Below are positions 1-8,765 of a stretch of 64,000 bases of DNA, piece after piece. Under the pieces are notes generated by a model that was given only the letters and a program-made list of their open reading frames with translations, was not told the origin of the DNA and ran no database searches. The DNA lies in NCBI GenBank assembly GCA_021740785.1, contig JAIOZI010000017.1, positions 1 through 64,000 of the forward strand, in the 5' to 3' direction. Position 1 is the first letter of the stretch. Every line of letters begins with the position of its first letter. The position numbers and the translations under genes are program-made. This DNA is from Melioribacteraceae bacterium (GTDB lineage Bacteria; Bacteroidota; Ignavibacteria; Ignavibacteriales; Melioribacteraceae).

Positions 1-143
1 ATTAACCCCGACAATTTGTAAGAAAAATATTTTATTCAAATAACGAATTCCAAAATTTCTATATGGCTAAGTATTTGATATTTCTCAACTTACAAATTGT
101 CGGCCCGAAGGGCAGATTTTCCAATGGAAAATCTGGGTTAATA
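1..143 (+). repeat. Dispersed hairpin-rich repeat, copy A (left end outside window)
   Basis: This is the right-hand two thirds of a repeat seen four times in the window (also near 1565-1725/3370-3584, 7730-7954 and 35836-36058). It contains a long-range stem (GACAATTTGTAAG near position 9 pairing with CTTACAAATTGTC near 90), a small GCCC-GAA-GGGC hairpin and a perfect palindrome around CAGATTTTCC/GGAAAATCTG. Its right end, GGGTTAAT, is shared with the other copies. The window starts inside the element. No coding function is visible, although the start of the next gene lies inside it. Confidence 0.85.
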
Positions 144-596
144 TTATTTGTAGGATTGCTTCTTGGTTATTGTACGTCGAAAGAAAATGATCCTATCCCG
201 CAAAGTTTTTTTGGTTATACATTAGATCAAAAACTTACAGGTGAGGAAGCTAAAAATTTTGTTAACCGGCTTCATTTTAATCCTGTTACCGATGTAAAAA
301 ACGAAATTGGATTTTATTCTTCCGGCAGAAATAAATTGTTAATTTATATCACCTATTATGAAAATGAAACAATTGCGAAGGAAAATGAATTGTTGATGAC
401 CAAAAAAATATCACCTGAAAGCCCGGTTTTTTCAGGGGGCGAGTATTTTGAATTATCATCATTGGAGATTTATAAGTGCTTTGGAATGGGTCAAAATCAT
501 TATGTATTTACTCACGGAAATAAATTAATCTGGTTCCAGGTTGATACTGAAATTGGTGACAGCTTTTTGAAATCATATTTAGAATATCTAAACTGA
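63..596 (+). CDS. Hypothetical lipoprotein with repeat-derived N-terminus
   Basis: The family is not recognised. The only ATG-type start in frame lies inside dispersed repeat copy A, so about the first 27 residues are encoded by the repeat. They are followed by a hydrophobic stretch ending in LLLGYC, which looks like a lipoprotein signal with an atypical Tyr before the Cys. The rest (about 135 residues) is soluble, mixed alpha/beta-looking and rich in Phe/Tyr, with no catalytic motif I can name. No Shine-Dalgarno sequence precedes the ATG. The frame stays open to a normal stop, so the gene either uses this acquired start or lost its original N-terminus and is decaying. Confidence 0.6.
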   Translation: MAKYLIFLNLQIVGPKGRFSNGKSGLILFVGLLLGYCTSKENDPIPQSFFGYTLDQKLTGEEAKNFVNRLHFNPVTDVKNEIGFYSSGRNKLLIYITYYENETIAKENELLMTKKISPESPVFSGGEYFELSSLEIYKCFGMGQNHYVFTHGNKLIWFQVDTEIGDSFLKSYLEYLN

Positions 597-695
597 TCTA
601 TCTTTGAAACTATTCGTACTTTTTTACATCTTATCTTTTGGAACATTTCCTAATAAAAATTATATAAGACCTAAACTCTGATTGAAAGGGAAAAA

Positions 696-1472
696 ATGAA
701 AAAATTAATATATCTAGCGTTGTTACTGCTCATTTATTCATCAAGTTCAATTTTTGCTAATGGATTAAAATGGTATTCTTATTCTGAAGGTGCTGCGAAA
801 GCAAAAGCAGAAAATAAATTATTACTTGTGGATTTTTATACAGACTGGTGCGGGTGGTGTAAAAAGATGGATGCAAATACCTACACCGATAAATCTGTGA
901 TTGATTTCCTAAACAAAAACTTTGTCGCTGTAAAAATTAATCCCGAAAAGCCGGGGAAGATTGACTACCAAGGACAGACTTACGATGTAAGCCAATTTGC
1001 CGGTGCGGCTGGTGTCAACGGGTTCCCTGCGACCGGGTTTTTCACTTCAAACATTGAATTGATAAGTGTTATCCCCGGGTATCATGATGCTGAATCCTTT
1101 CTCGATTTGCTGAATTATTTTAAGATGAAGAAATATGAACAGATGGGTTATCAAGAATATATGATTCTAAATAAACTCGAAACTATTTATGCAAGCAACC
1201 CAAATCCCGCGGATTTAAATTTTGTACTGGGATATTTCCATCAATCAATTTTTAATGATTTTCAAAAAGCTGAAACTTTTTACAATAAAGCGCTCAAAAA
1301 TAATTCTAAATATGCAGTAGTATATGCTGCTCTTCATGAAGTTGAAACTAAGAGAGGGAATATTAAGAAAGCTGATGAATGGCTGCAGAAGGCAAAAGCA
1401 AATGGTTACAGTGGCGAAACAGATCTGGAGAATGAATTACAGTCAACCGTAAGAAAATATTTATCGAATTAG
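696..1472 (+). CDS. Exported thioredoxin-like protein with TPR-like tail
   Basis: A signal peptide (MKKLIYLALLLLIYSSSSIF, then Ala-Asn) precedes a thioredoxin-fold domain. The active site WCGWCKK is near residue 51 and a cis-Pro segment GFPATGF near 110. It resembles the Thioredoxin_7/DUF255-like group that reduces or isomerises disulfides outside the cytoplasm. The C-terminal ~100 residues look helical and TPR-like (NPNPADLNFVLGYF, ADEWLQKAKANGY). Start: ATG preceded by GAAAGGGAAAAA. A strong terminator follows, so it is probably transcribed alone. The partner protein is unknown. Confidence 0.85.
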   Translation: MKKLIYLALLLLIYSSSSIFANGLKWYSYSEGAAKAKAENKLLLVDFYTDWCGWCKKMDANTYTDKSVIDFLNKNFVAVKINPEKPGKIDYQGQTYDVSQFAGAAGVNGFPATGFFTSNIELISVIPGYHDAESFLDLLNYFKMKKYEQMGYQEYMILNKLETIYASNPNPADLNFVLGYFHQSIFNDFQKAETFYNKALKNNSKYAVVYAALHEVETKRGNIKKADEWLQKAKANGYSGETDLENELQSTVRKYLSN

Positions 1473-1499
1473 CTATCCCTTATTATTGAAATTAAATAA

Positions 1500-1525
1500 A
1501 GCCCGGTTTATGCCGGGTTTTTTTA
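1500..1525 (+). terminator. Rho-independent terminator
   Basis: A GCCCGG-TTTAT-CCGGG(T) hairpin is followed by a run of T. It lies 28 bases after the stop of the thioredoxin-like gene. Confidence 0.85.
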
Positions 1526-1564
1526 TTTTGGAGTTTTTTTTACTCCTATTAAACGAACCATTCT

Positions 1565-1725
1565 ATTAAATCCAAAAAAATCGTTGGAAGTGAATTTTTG
1601 CCGTTGGCCGCTCATAAAATATTTTAATAAAACATTTTATGCTGCGGGAGTTAACTCCGATAATTTGTAAGAAAAAATTTTACTTAAATAACGAACTACT
1701 AAATTTCTATATAGCTAAGTATCTC
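1565..1725 (+). repeat. Dispersed repeat copy B, left fragment (also the left target duplication)
   Basis: This is the left part of the same hairpin-rich repeat family, beginning ATTAAATCC and containing the TAAAATATTTTAATAAAAC palindrome. It stops abruptly at the left end of the insertion sequence. Bases 1575-1725 recur at 3370-3520 with a single C/T difference (1609 versus 3404), so this is the left 151-bp target-site duplication of the element. Confidence 0.85.
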
Positions 1726-3369
1726 CCGACTTGTGACAACGAAAAAAAAGCATCAAAAAAGTTTTGAAAAATGTTCAAAAACGGTATTTTTGAAAAAGTT
1801 TGTCATACTAAGGCCCCGAGATGAGCGAATTTCATATCAGAACGACCAAAACATCCTCCAAAGCTAAAGCCGTACAAGTTGTTCGATATGAAAATAGGAG
1901 AATGATTATTGTTAAACACATTGGAAGTTCTCACAATCCAGATGAGTTAATAAAGCTAAAGTTAATTGCAAGAGAATATATTGACAAACTAACAAAACAA
2001 CCATCATTGTTTCCAAATGAACAGCCAAAGAATTTAGTGAATATCAAAGACTTTCAATACCTTGGTTTCCGTTATGGGTTGCTCTATGAAACCTTACATG
2101 GATTATGTAAAAGATTCAACTTTCATCGTCATAGGAATCAACTTCTAGTTGATTTGGTTATTGCAAGAATAATACAACCTGGTTCAAAACTACAGGCAAT
2201 CGAATTCTTAAAAGAGTTTCTGGGCATAGAACATAGAAGAGAATATTTTTATCGTGATCTTCCAAAGATGAAAACCATCAAGGAGCCGATTGCACAAAAA
2301 ATATTAAGTATTGCAAAGAAGGAATTTAACTTCAACTTTTCACTTATTTTCTATGATGTAACCACATTGTATTTTGAGAGCGATCGAGCAGATGATTTTC
2401 GAAAACCCGGTTTTTCAAAAGACAATAAGTTTAACCAACCACAAATAGTATTGGGATTGATAGTGACAAAAGAAGGCTTTCCGTTGTGGTATCAAATATT
2501 TGAGGGAAATAAATTTGAAGGGCATACATTAATCCCGATTATCAAAGATTTTAAGAAGAAACATAAGATTGATACCATTACAGTAGTTGCAGATGCGGCA
2601 ATGATAAGTAGTGAAAACATCAAATTACTTTCTTCGGCTTCTCTTAATTACATAGTTGGAGCCAGATTAGCAAATCTTCGACTCTCATTAATAAAGACAG
2701 TATCAGCTAAGTTGAAAAACTCGGATGGTAAAACAGTCAGGGTAAAGACCGAACTTGGAGACTTGATATGTGAATACTCTGAGAAGCGATACCGTAAAGA
2801 TAAACGAGAGATGGACAAATATATAAAAAAAGCAGAAAGCCTTATCAAAGAACCGGGTAAAATCAAAAGAGCGAAATACGTTAAGGTACAGAATCAATCA
2901 TACCAATTGAACAAAACATTAATAGAGAAGAATGAACTTCTGTTGGGAATAAAGGGCTATTACACAAACTTAGAACTGTCAGAAGTAGAAGACAAAACCA
3001 TAATAGAGCATTATCACAATCTCTGGCAAATTGAACATGCGTTTAGGATAACAAAAAGTGATTTACAGATACGTCCAATATATCATAGAAAAAAAGAAAT
3101 AATCGAGGTACATGTGTTGATATGTTTTATGGCATTGGCAGTTTGTAAGTATATGGAATTAAAGACGGAGCAGTCAACACAGTCAATACTAAAGCAGTTG
3201 AAGAGTGTAACTGATGCAAGGATAAAAAACAGATTGAGCGGGCAAGAAGTTATTTTAAGATCAGAAATCAACTCGGATATAGAACTGATTTTAAAGAATC
3301 TTCGTTTTTGAGTTGTTTCCCAAGTTTTTTGAGTCCGATCTGTTGTCATACTAAAAATCACAAGTCAGG
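1726..3369 (+). mobile_element. IS1634-like insertion sequence (IS4 superfamily), ~1.64 kb
   Basis: One transposase gene is bounded by short imperfect terminal inverted repeats: left CCGACTTGTGACAAC, and the complement of the right end CCTGACTTGTGAT. The exact boundary is ambiguous by one base because a C is shared. It is flanked by a 151-bp direct duplication of the interrupted repeat copy. Very long, variable duplications are a known trait of IS1634-type elements. The element looks complete, and the near-identity of the duplications suggests a recent insertion. Confidence 0.85.
1821..3311 (+). CDS. IS1634-like family transposase
   Basis: This 496-residue DDE transposase of the IS4 superfamily has a first catalytic Asp in FYDVTTLYFES (about residue 178) and a second in VVADAAMISS (about 258). 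The Glu lies in LWQIEHAFRITKSDL (about 405), the typical Y/W-x2-E-x6 region of IS4 elements. The N-terminus (HIRTTKTSSKAKAVQVV) resembles that of IS1634-type transposases. The reading frame is intact and full length, so the element may still be active. It sits about 95 bases inside the left terminal repeat. Confidence 0.9.
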   Translation: MSEFHIRTTKTSSKAKAVQVVRYENRRMIIVKHIGSSHNPDELIKLKLIAREYIDKLTKQPSLFPNEQPKNLVNIKDFQYLGFRYGLLYETLHGLCKRFNFHRHRNQLLVDLVIARIIQPGSKLQAIEFLKEFLGIEHRREYFYRDLPKMKTIKEPIAQKILSIAKKEFNFNFSLIFYDVTTLYFESDRADDFRKPGFSKDNKFNQPQIVLGLIVTKEGFPLWYQIFEGNKFEGHTLIPIIKDFKKKHKIDTITVVADAAMISSENIKLLSSASLNYIVGARLANLRLSLIKTVSAKLKNSDGKTVRVKTELGDLICEYSEKRYRKDKREMDKYIKKAESLIKEPGKIKRAKYVKVQNQSYQLNKTLIEKNELLLGIKGYYTNLELSEVEDKTIIEHYHNLWQIEHAFRITKSDLQIRPIYHRKKEIIEVHVLICFMALAVCKYMELKTEQSTQSILKQLKSVTDARIKNRLSGQEVILRSEINSDIELILKNLRF

Positions 3370-3584
3370 AAAAAATCGTTGGAAGTGAATTTTTGCCGTT
3401 GGCTGCTCATAAAATATTTTAATAAAACATTTTATGCTGCGGGAGTTAACTCCGATAATTTGTAAGAAAAAATTTTACTTAAATAACGAACTACTAAATT
3501 TCTATATAGCTAAGTATCTCATATTTCACAATTACAAATCGTCGGTACGAAGGGCAGATTTTCAAATGGAAAATTTGGGTTAAA
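3370..3584 (+). repeat. Dispersed repeat copy B, right part with right target duplication
   Basis: Bases 3370-3520 duplicate 1575-1725. Bases 3521-3584 then complete the interrupted repeat (CGTCGGTACGAAGGGC, a decayed AGATTTTCAAATGGAAAATT palindrome, and the GGGTTAA end). This copy is the most diverged of the four, consistent with an older repeat later hit by the insertion sequence. Confidence 0.85.
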
Positions 3585-3695
3585 TTTTATTGTCATTTGA
3601 AATTTATCCCGTGCTATTTTGAAATCACTTCATTATATTGATCTCCATTATGTTTAGATGTCAACTCCAATTTTCTCATTAAATGTAGTAATTAG

Positions 3696-4421
3696 ATGAA
3701 CGAACATTTTCACAAGTGGTATACCCAGTATTTAAGCCGTGATTTCGAAATGTTGGTATTCGGTCATTCAGGATACCCGGTTATTATTTTTCCTACTTCA
3801 AGAGGGCGTTATTACGAAGCGAAAGATTTCGGTTTAATTGAATCGATAAAACATCATATAGAATCGGGGCATGTTAAAGTTTACTGTCCGGATGGAATAG
3901 ATGGTGATAGTTGGTACAATAACTCAATTCACCCTGCTGATCGCGTGAAGACGCATATGGCTTATGAAAGATGTATTATTCATGATGTGCTTGGATTTGC
4001 AAAATACGAGACTGGTTTTGATAAAGTAGGTGTTGCAGGGTGCAGTTTCGGTGGTTACCATGCTCTGAATTTCGGTTTGCGCAATCCTGAGAAGGTAGGT
4101 TATATTTTTTCAATGAGCGGAGCATTCGATATCAAACAATTCATTATGGGTTATTATGATGAAAATTGTTATTTCAATAATCCACCTGACTATTTACCGA
4201 ATTTGAATGATAAATGGTTTCTTGATCAAATGAAATCGATGGGAATTGTACTTGGCACCGGTGAAGGTGACATGTGTTTCCAGGAGAATATCGAAATGTC
4301 TAAATTACTCGGTCATAAGGGCATAGATCATTGGTTTGATAATCGTCCGGGAGCGGATCATCATTGGTACTGGTGGAAACAGATGTTACCGGATTATATA
4401 TCGCAAATTAATCAGAGATAA
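3696..4421 (+). CDS. Putative alpha/beta-hydrolase esterase
   Basis: A 241-residue cytoplasmic protein with the nucleophile elbow GCSFGGYHA (Ser about residue 113), typical of esterase-D-like alpha/beta hydrolases. A C-terminal ADHHWYWW probably carries the catalytic His. The N-terminus (FGHSGYPVIIFPTSRGRYYE) also fits an esterase family. It is the first gene of a same-strand set with two ATP-grasp-like proteins and a YbdK-like ligase (gap to the next gene 34 bases). It may release, load or cyclise the product they make. The substrate cannot be read from the sequence. Confidence 0.8.
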   Translation: MNEHFHKWYTQYLSRDFEMLVFGHSGYPVIIFPTSRGRYYEAKDFGLIESIKHHIESGHVKVYCPDGIDGDSWYNNSIHPADRVKTHMAYERCIIHDVLGFAKYETGFDKVGVAGCSFGGYHALNFGLRNPEKVGYIFSMSGAFDIKQFIMGYYDENCYFNNPPDYLPNLNDKWFLDQMKSMGIVLGTGEGDMCFQENIEMSKLLGHKGIDHWFDNRPGADHHWYWWKQMLPDYISQINQR

Positions 4422-4455
4422 TATTATAAAAAGTTTTGAATAGGGAGTTTCAATA

Positions 4456-5430
4456 ATGAAAAAAATCGGAATTTTATACGGACAGGAGAATACTTTCCCT
4501 CCAGCTTTAGTTGAAAAAATAAATTCAAAAAAAGAAGATGGAATTATTGCTGAAGCTTTAAAAATAGATAAAGTAATTCAAAATCGACCTTCAGGTTATG
4601 ATGTGGTGATAGATAGAATTTCGCAAGACATTCCGTTTTACAGGGGAATGTTAAAAAATATGGCTAAAACAGGTACAGCCGTTATCAATAATCCCTTTTG
4701 GTGGAGTGCCGACGATAAATTTTTTAATAATTCTCTCGCTTTGGAAATCGGTGTTAAAGTGCCGAAAACTGTATTATTACCTTCAAACCAGCATCCGCCG
4801 GATACCGATGAAAATTCAATGCGTAATTTGGCTTACCCTTTGGACTGGGATTCAATATTTGAATATGTCGGGTTCCCGGTATTCTTTAAACCTTTTGCCG
4901 GCGGCGGTTGGAAACATGTTTATAAATTAAATAACCGCGATGAATTTTTTCATACTTACAATCAAACCGGTCAATTAGTAATGATGCTTCAGGAAGCAAT
5001 TGAGTTTACGGAATATTTCAGATGCTATTGTTTAGACAGAAAAGATGTTAGAATAATGCAGTATGATCCTGCCCAGCCTCATCATTTAAGATATGTCAAA
5101 AATCCAAAACCGGTAGAGCAAAAACTTTTAGAACGAATTGAATCTGATGTTATAAAGTTGAATAATGCGTTAGGGTATGATTTTAATACAGTGGAATTTG
5201 CAATTCGAAACGGTGAACCGTACGCAATCGATTTTGGGAATCCGGCTCCGGATGCCGATGTACATTCAGTCGGACAAGAAAACTTTGAATGGGTACTGGA
5301 AACTGCAGCAAATATGGCAATCAGGCGGGCGAAAAATCATGTTGATGGTCAGTTAAATTTAACATGGGGCGATTTTGTGATTTCTGCAATAGATGGAAAA
5401 CAAGCAAAGGAAAACAAAAAGAAGCAATAA
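4456..5430 (+). CDS. RimK-like ATP-grasp ligase
   Basis: 324 residues. The N-terminal pre-ATP-grasp part (KKIGILYGQENTFPPALVEK) is followed by the ATP-binding lysine and glycine loop FFKPFAGGGWKHVY (about residue 145). The metal-binding acidic end is TVEFAIRNGEPYAIDFGNP (about residues 257-275). ATP-grasp enzymes join a carboxylate to an amine through an acyl-phosphate. A clear ribosome-binding site (AGGGAG) precedes the ATG. It lies between the esterase and the carboxylate-amine ligase, two bases from the latter, so they are almost certainly co-translated. The substrates are unknown. Confidence 0.85.
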   Translation: MKKIGILYGQENTFPPALVEKINSKKEDGIIAEALKIDKVIQNRPSGYDVVIDRISQDIPFYRGMLKNMAKTGTAVINNPFWWSADDKFFNNSLALEIGVKVPKTVLLPSNQHPPDTDENSMRNLAYPLDWDSIFEYVGFPVFFKPFAGGGWKHVYKLNNRDEFFHTYNQTGQLVMMLQEAIEFTEYFRCYCLDRKDVRIMQYDPAQPHHLRYVKNPKPVEQKLLERIESDVIKLNNALGYDFNTVEFAIRNGEPYAIDFGNPAPDADVHSVGQENFEWVLETAANMAIRRAKNHVDGQLNLTWGDFVISAIDGKQAKENKKKQ

Positions 5431-5432
5431 TT

Positions 5433-6542
5433 ATGAATGAAAATAAATTATTTTCAATTGGGATAGAGGAAGAGTTTCAAATTGTGGATCCTGAAACGCG
5501 GGAATTAAAATCTCATATTCAGCAGATACTGGAAGATGGGAAAATGGTGCTGAAAGAGCAGGTTAAAGCCGAGATGCACCAATCGGTTGTTGAAGTGGGA
5601 TCGGATGTTTGCGAGAATATACAGGAAGCGGAAATTGAAGTAAAAAAATTAAGGCGAAATTTAGCCGAAGTAGCGGCAAGACATGATTTGAGGATTGCAG
5701 CGGCAGGAACACATCCATTCTCAAAATGGGAAGATCAGAGAATTACCGATGCTCCGAGATATCACGGTGTAGTTCAGGATATGCAGCAGGTGGCACGCGC
5801 AAATTTAATTTTTGGTCTTCATGTTCACATTGGTATTGACGATAAAGAACAAGCAATTCAAATTATGAATGCTGCTCGATACTTTTTACCTCATATATTT
5901 GCTTTATCAACAAATTCACCTTTTTGGAAGGGTAGAAATACAGGATTTAAGTCCTACCGCGCCAAAATTTTCGATCGTTTTCCACGGACCGGTATTCCTG
6001 ATCATTTTCAGAGTTACAGTGAATTCGAGCGTTATGTAGCATTATTGATGAAAACCGGCTGTATTGAAGATCCTAGTAAAATTTGGTGGGATATACGTCC
6101 GCATTCTAAATACTCAACCCTGGAATTCAGAGTCTGCGATGTTCCAATGTTAGTAGAAGAGACTTTAGCACTTGCAGCAATTTGCCAAGCTGTTGTTGCA
6201 AAACTGCATAAGCTTATGCAGAAAAATCTCGGCTTTAGGCTGTACCGCAGACTTCTAATAAATGAAAATAAATGGCGTGCGGCACGTTACGGGCTCGAAG
6301 GTAAGCTTATTGATTTCGGTAAACAGGAAGAGGTTGATACTCATGTTCTCATTTATGAACTCCTAGATTTTGTGGATGATGTAGTAGATGAGCTTGGGAG
6401 CAGGGAGCATCTTAAATTTATTTATGAAATATTAAAAATGGGTACCGGTGCAAAACGGCAGCTTCAAATATGGGAGCATACTCAAGACACAAAAAAAGTT
6501 GTTGATTTTATCATTGAACAGACATACAAAAATTTAACCTAA
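5433..6542 (+). CDS. Carboxylate-amine ligase, YbdK/GCS2 family
   Basis: 369 residues. The start is set at ATG 5433, two bases after the previous stop; the frame is open 69 bases upstream, but that would overlap the ATP-grasp gene. Family hallmarks are IGIEEEFQIVDPETREL at the N-terminus, AAGTHPFSKW, the metal-site segment FGLHVHIGI (about residue 131), and RPHSKYSTLEFRVCDVP (about 227-243). Members catalyse ATP-dependent gamma-glutamyl ligation, often weakly in E. coli YbdK. With two ATP-grasp neighbours, the likely role is building a small gamma-glutamyl or similar amide compound. A family-level call is safe; the product is inferred. Confidence 0.9.
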   Translation: MNENKLFSIGIEEEFQIVDPETRELKSHIQQILEDGKMVLKEQVKAEMHQSVVEVGSDVCENIQEAEIEVKKLRRNLAEVAARHDLRIAAAGTHPFSKWEDQRITDAPRYHGVVQDMQQVARANLIFGLHVHIGIDDKEQAIQIMNAARYFLPHIFALSTNSPFWKGRNTGFKSYRAKIFDRFPRTGIPDHFQSYSEFERYVALLMKTGCIEDPSKIWWDIRPHSKYSTLEFRVCDVPMLVEETLALAAICQAVVAKLHKLMQKNLGFRLYRRLLINENKWRAARYGLEGKLIDFGKQEEVDTHVLIYELLDFVDDVVDELGSREHLKFIYEILKMGTGAKRQLQIWEHTQDTKKVVDFIIEQTYKNLT

Positions 6543-6546
6543 AATA

Positions 6547-7731
6547 ATGATCCCAGAAATAAGAAACGATTTTAATTCTAATTTTAATGAAAATACATAT
6601 AATAACTTTCTTGAGGAAATTTGGTCTAAGTCTAATGGAATAAACGACTTCCGAATTAATGAAACGCCATTATTTATGGATGCCAAATTTTCTGATACAA
6701 TCCAAAGAGCTTCAAATGATTTGGCGGCTCAAATCAACAACCCGGAATTTCTTCATAGGACGAACTCTGCTTTACCAAAAGATTGGGATATACCTAATGA
6801 GGGAGCACACCCAAATTTTTTGCAATTTGATTTTGCGGTAATAAAAAATGAAAATGGGGAGCACGTCCCAATGCTCATTGAGCTTCAAGGTTTTGCATCA
6901 TTATATTCATTTCAAGCATATCTTGATGTAATGATTCGCAAGTATTTCCAAGTTCCGGAAAAATTTCATGTCTATTTTAACGGATTTAATTTCCAATCCT
7001 ACATAGCAAAACTAAAGAAAATTATTGTTGCAGATTATGATCCTAAGACAGTTGTTTTACTGGAGATACAGCCAAATACTCAAAAAACTAGAATTGATTT
7101 CAATCTAACTAAAGAATTTTTAGGTATAGAAACAGTATGCGTTACTGAAGTTTATTCGAAGAGCAATAAACTCTTTTATAAGCTTGATGGTAGCGAAATT
7201 CAGATAAAACGGATTTACAACAGGGTTATTTTCGATGAGCTGATTAATAAAAACATCACTCCAAAATTTGATTTGAAGGACGAGTATGATGTGGAATGGA
7301 CCGGTCATCCAAATTGGTTTTTTAGAATCAGTAAGCATACACTTCCACTATTATCGGGTGAATTTGTACCTAAATGTTTTTATCTAAATGATTTACGGAG
7401 ACTGCCTGATGATTTGGAAAATTATGTGTTGAAACCGTTATTTTCATTTGCAGGTTCAGGTGTGCAAATAGATGTAACAAGGGAAATCCTTGATAAAATT
7501 CCGGATAGAGAGAATTACATCCTGCAGGAAAAAGTAAATTATGAACCGATAATTAAAACTCCCGATGGTGAAAATGCAAAAGCGGAAATTCGCATGATGT
7601 ACCTTTGGGATAATGAACCTGTATTAGTCAATAATCTTCTCCGAACCAGCAAAGGCAAAATGATGGGCGTTGATTATAATAAAAATAAAACATGGATTGG
7701 TGCAAGTATAGCTTATCATAAGTCTTTATAA
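6547..7731 (+). CDS. Putative ATP-grasp-like ligase (glutathionylspermidine-synthase-like)
   Basis: 394 residues, starting four bases after the YbdK-like gene. The C-terminal half carries YVLKPLFSFAGSGVQIDVT (about residue 297), resembling an ATP-grasp lysine and Ser/Gly loop. KAEIRMMYLW and LVNNLLRTSKGKMMGVDYNK follow, as in circularly permuted or glutathionylspermidine-synthase-like ATP-grasp proteins. The middle has MLIELQGFASLYSFQ. I do not recognise a precise family. As the last gene of the cluster it probably adds a second amide bond. Its stop codon overlaps the edge of dispersed repeat copy C, so the repeat may act as the 3' end of the mRNA. Confidence 0.7.
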   Translation: MIPEIRNDFNSNFNENTYNNFLEEIWSKSNGINDFRINETPLFMDAKFSDTIQRASNDLAAQINNPEFLHRTNSALPKDWDIPNEGAHPNFLQFDFAVIKNENGEHVPMLIELQGFASLYSFQAYLDVMIRKYFQVPEKFHVYFNGFNFQSYIAKLKKIIVADYDPKTVVLLEIQPNTQKTRIDFNLTKEFLGIETVCVTEVYSKSNKLFYKLDGSEIQIKRIYNRVIFDELINKNITPKFDLKDEYDVEWTGHPNWFFRISKHTLPLLSGEFVPKCFYLNDLRRLPDDLENYVLKPLFSFAGSGVQIDVTREILDKIPDRENYILQEKVNYEPIIKTPDGENAKAEIRMMYLWDNEPVLVNNLLRTSKGKMMGVDYNKNKTWIGASIAYHKSL

Positions 7732-7954
7732 ACCCAGATTTTCCATTGGAAAATCTGCCCTTCGGGCCGACAATTTGTAAGTTGAGAAATATCAGATACT
7801 TAGCCATATAGAAAATTTGGAATTCGTTATATGAGTAAAGTGTTTTTCTTACAAATTGTCGGGGTTAATCCCGCAACATAAAATGTTTTAATAAAACATT
7901 TTATGAGCGACCTCCGGCAAAAATTCATTTCCAATGAATTTTTTGGGATAAATT
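7730..7954 (-). repeat. Dispersed hairpin-rich repeat, copy C (full, inverted)
   Basis: A full-length (~225 bp) copy in reverse orientation. It contains both ends (AACCCAGATTTTCC and TTTTTTGGGATAAAT), the CAGATTTTCC palindrome, the GACAATTTGTAAG long-range stem, the AAAATGTTTTAATAAAACAT hairpin and the ATTCATTTCCAATGAAT hairpin. It starts on the stop codon of the upstream gene and fills most of the space before the methyltransferase. Confidence 0.9.
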
Positions 7955-8019
7955 TTTTATTCCCACATTTTTGGTTAATTTTACTCTTTTCTAATTTATT
8001 ACAATTTGCAATTATCATT

Positions 8020-8721
8020 ATGACATCAAAACGTTGGGAACTGGCTCAATCATACGAAAAAAATTGGTGGGCTAATCGAAAAGACATTGTCGATTTTTCT
8101 TTCTATAAAAAATTTGCTGATGATCTAAAAGCGGAAATCAAAGAACATTTGGAAATAAACTCCGGGACCTCAATTCTAGAAATTGGAAGCGGCGCCGGAG
8201 GGATAATCACATTTCTGAACGAATCAAAAGACAGGCATGCTGTTGATCCCCTTGAAGATTTCTACTCATCAATCGAAGATTTCACAAAACAGAGAAATGA
8301 AGAAGTGGAATACATCCGGGGTGTAGGTGAAAAATTACCTTATACCGATCATCGATTTGACCTTATCATTATGGATAATGTACTCGATCACTGTGATGAT
8401 ATTGAGAGTGTGATGAGTGAAGTAAGAAGAGTTCTAAATAGAAACGGGATAGTTTATTTTAAGCAAAATGTTTATACCAAGTGGGGAAGGTTTATCAGGC
8501 AATTAATGGAAAAGTTTACGATTGATAAAGGTCATCCCCATACATTTACTGTGAAGTCTTTAGTAAATCTTTTTTCAGAAAATAGTTTTCAGTCAGTTTT
8601 TGTAAATGAATCGGGCTATTTTTCTACTTGGAAAAAAGAAATCAGTTCATTTGCAATCAAGGATTTGATAAAAGCATTACTGTTAGTAACAAGGAATAAA
8701 TTGACTTATATATTAAAATAA
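8020..8721 (+). CDS. Class I SAM-dependent methyltransferase
   Basis: 233 residues. I chose ATG 8020 (MTSKRWELAQSYEKNWW); a longer frame from 7903 would be encoded by dispersed repeat copy C and is not credible. Motif I is ILEIGSGAGGIITFL (about residue 49), with an acidic residue after strand 2 (HAVDPLEDFY), then LIMDNVLDHCDD and a VLNRNGIVYFKQNVYTKWG strand typical of Methyltransf_11/23 enzymes. The substrate is unknown. It is downstream of the ligase cluster and on the same strand, but the repeat separates them. It could methylate the cluster's product, though nothing proves this. Confidence 0.85.
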   Translation: MTSKRWELAQSYEKNWWANRKDIVDFSFYKKFADDLKAEIKEHLEINSGTSILEIGSGAGGIITFLNESKDRHAVDPLEDFYSSIEDFTKQRNEEVEYIRGVGEKLPYTDHRFDLIIMDNVLDHCDDIESVMSEVRRVLNRNGIVYFKQNVYTKWGRFIRQLMEKFTIDKGHPHTFTVKSLVNLFSENSFQSVFVNESGYFSTWKKEISSFAIKDLIKALLLVTRNKLTYILK

Positions 8722-8765
8722 ATCGATTATACTCAATTGTACTCACAAATAAGCGGAGATGAAGA

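Noticed and set aside
7903-8019. N-terminal extension of the methyltransferase
   Set aside because: This part is encoded by dispersed repeat copy C and an adjacent AT-rich stretch. ATG 8020 gives a normal methyltransferase N-terminus.
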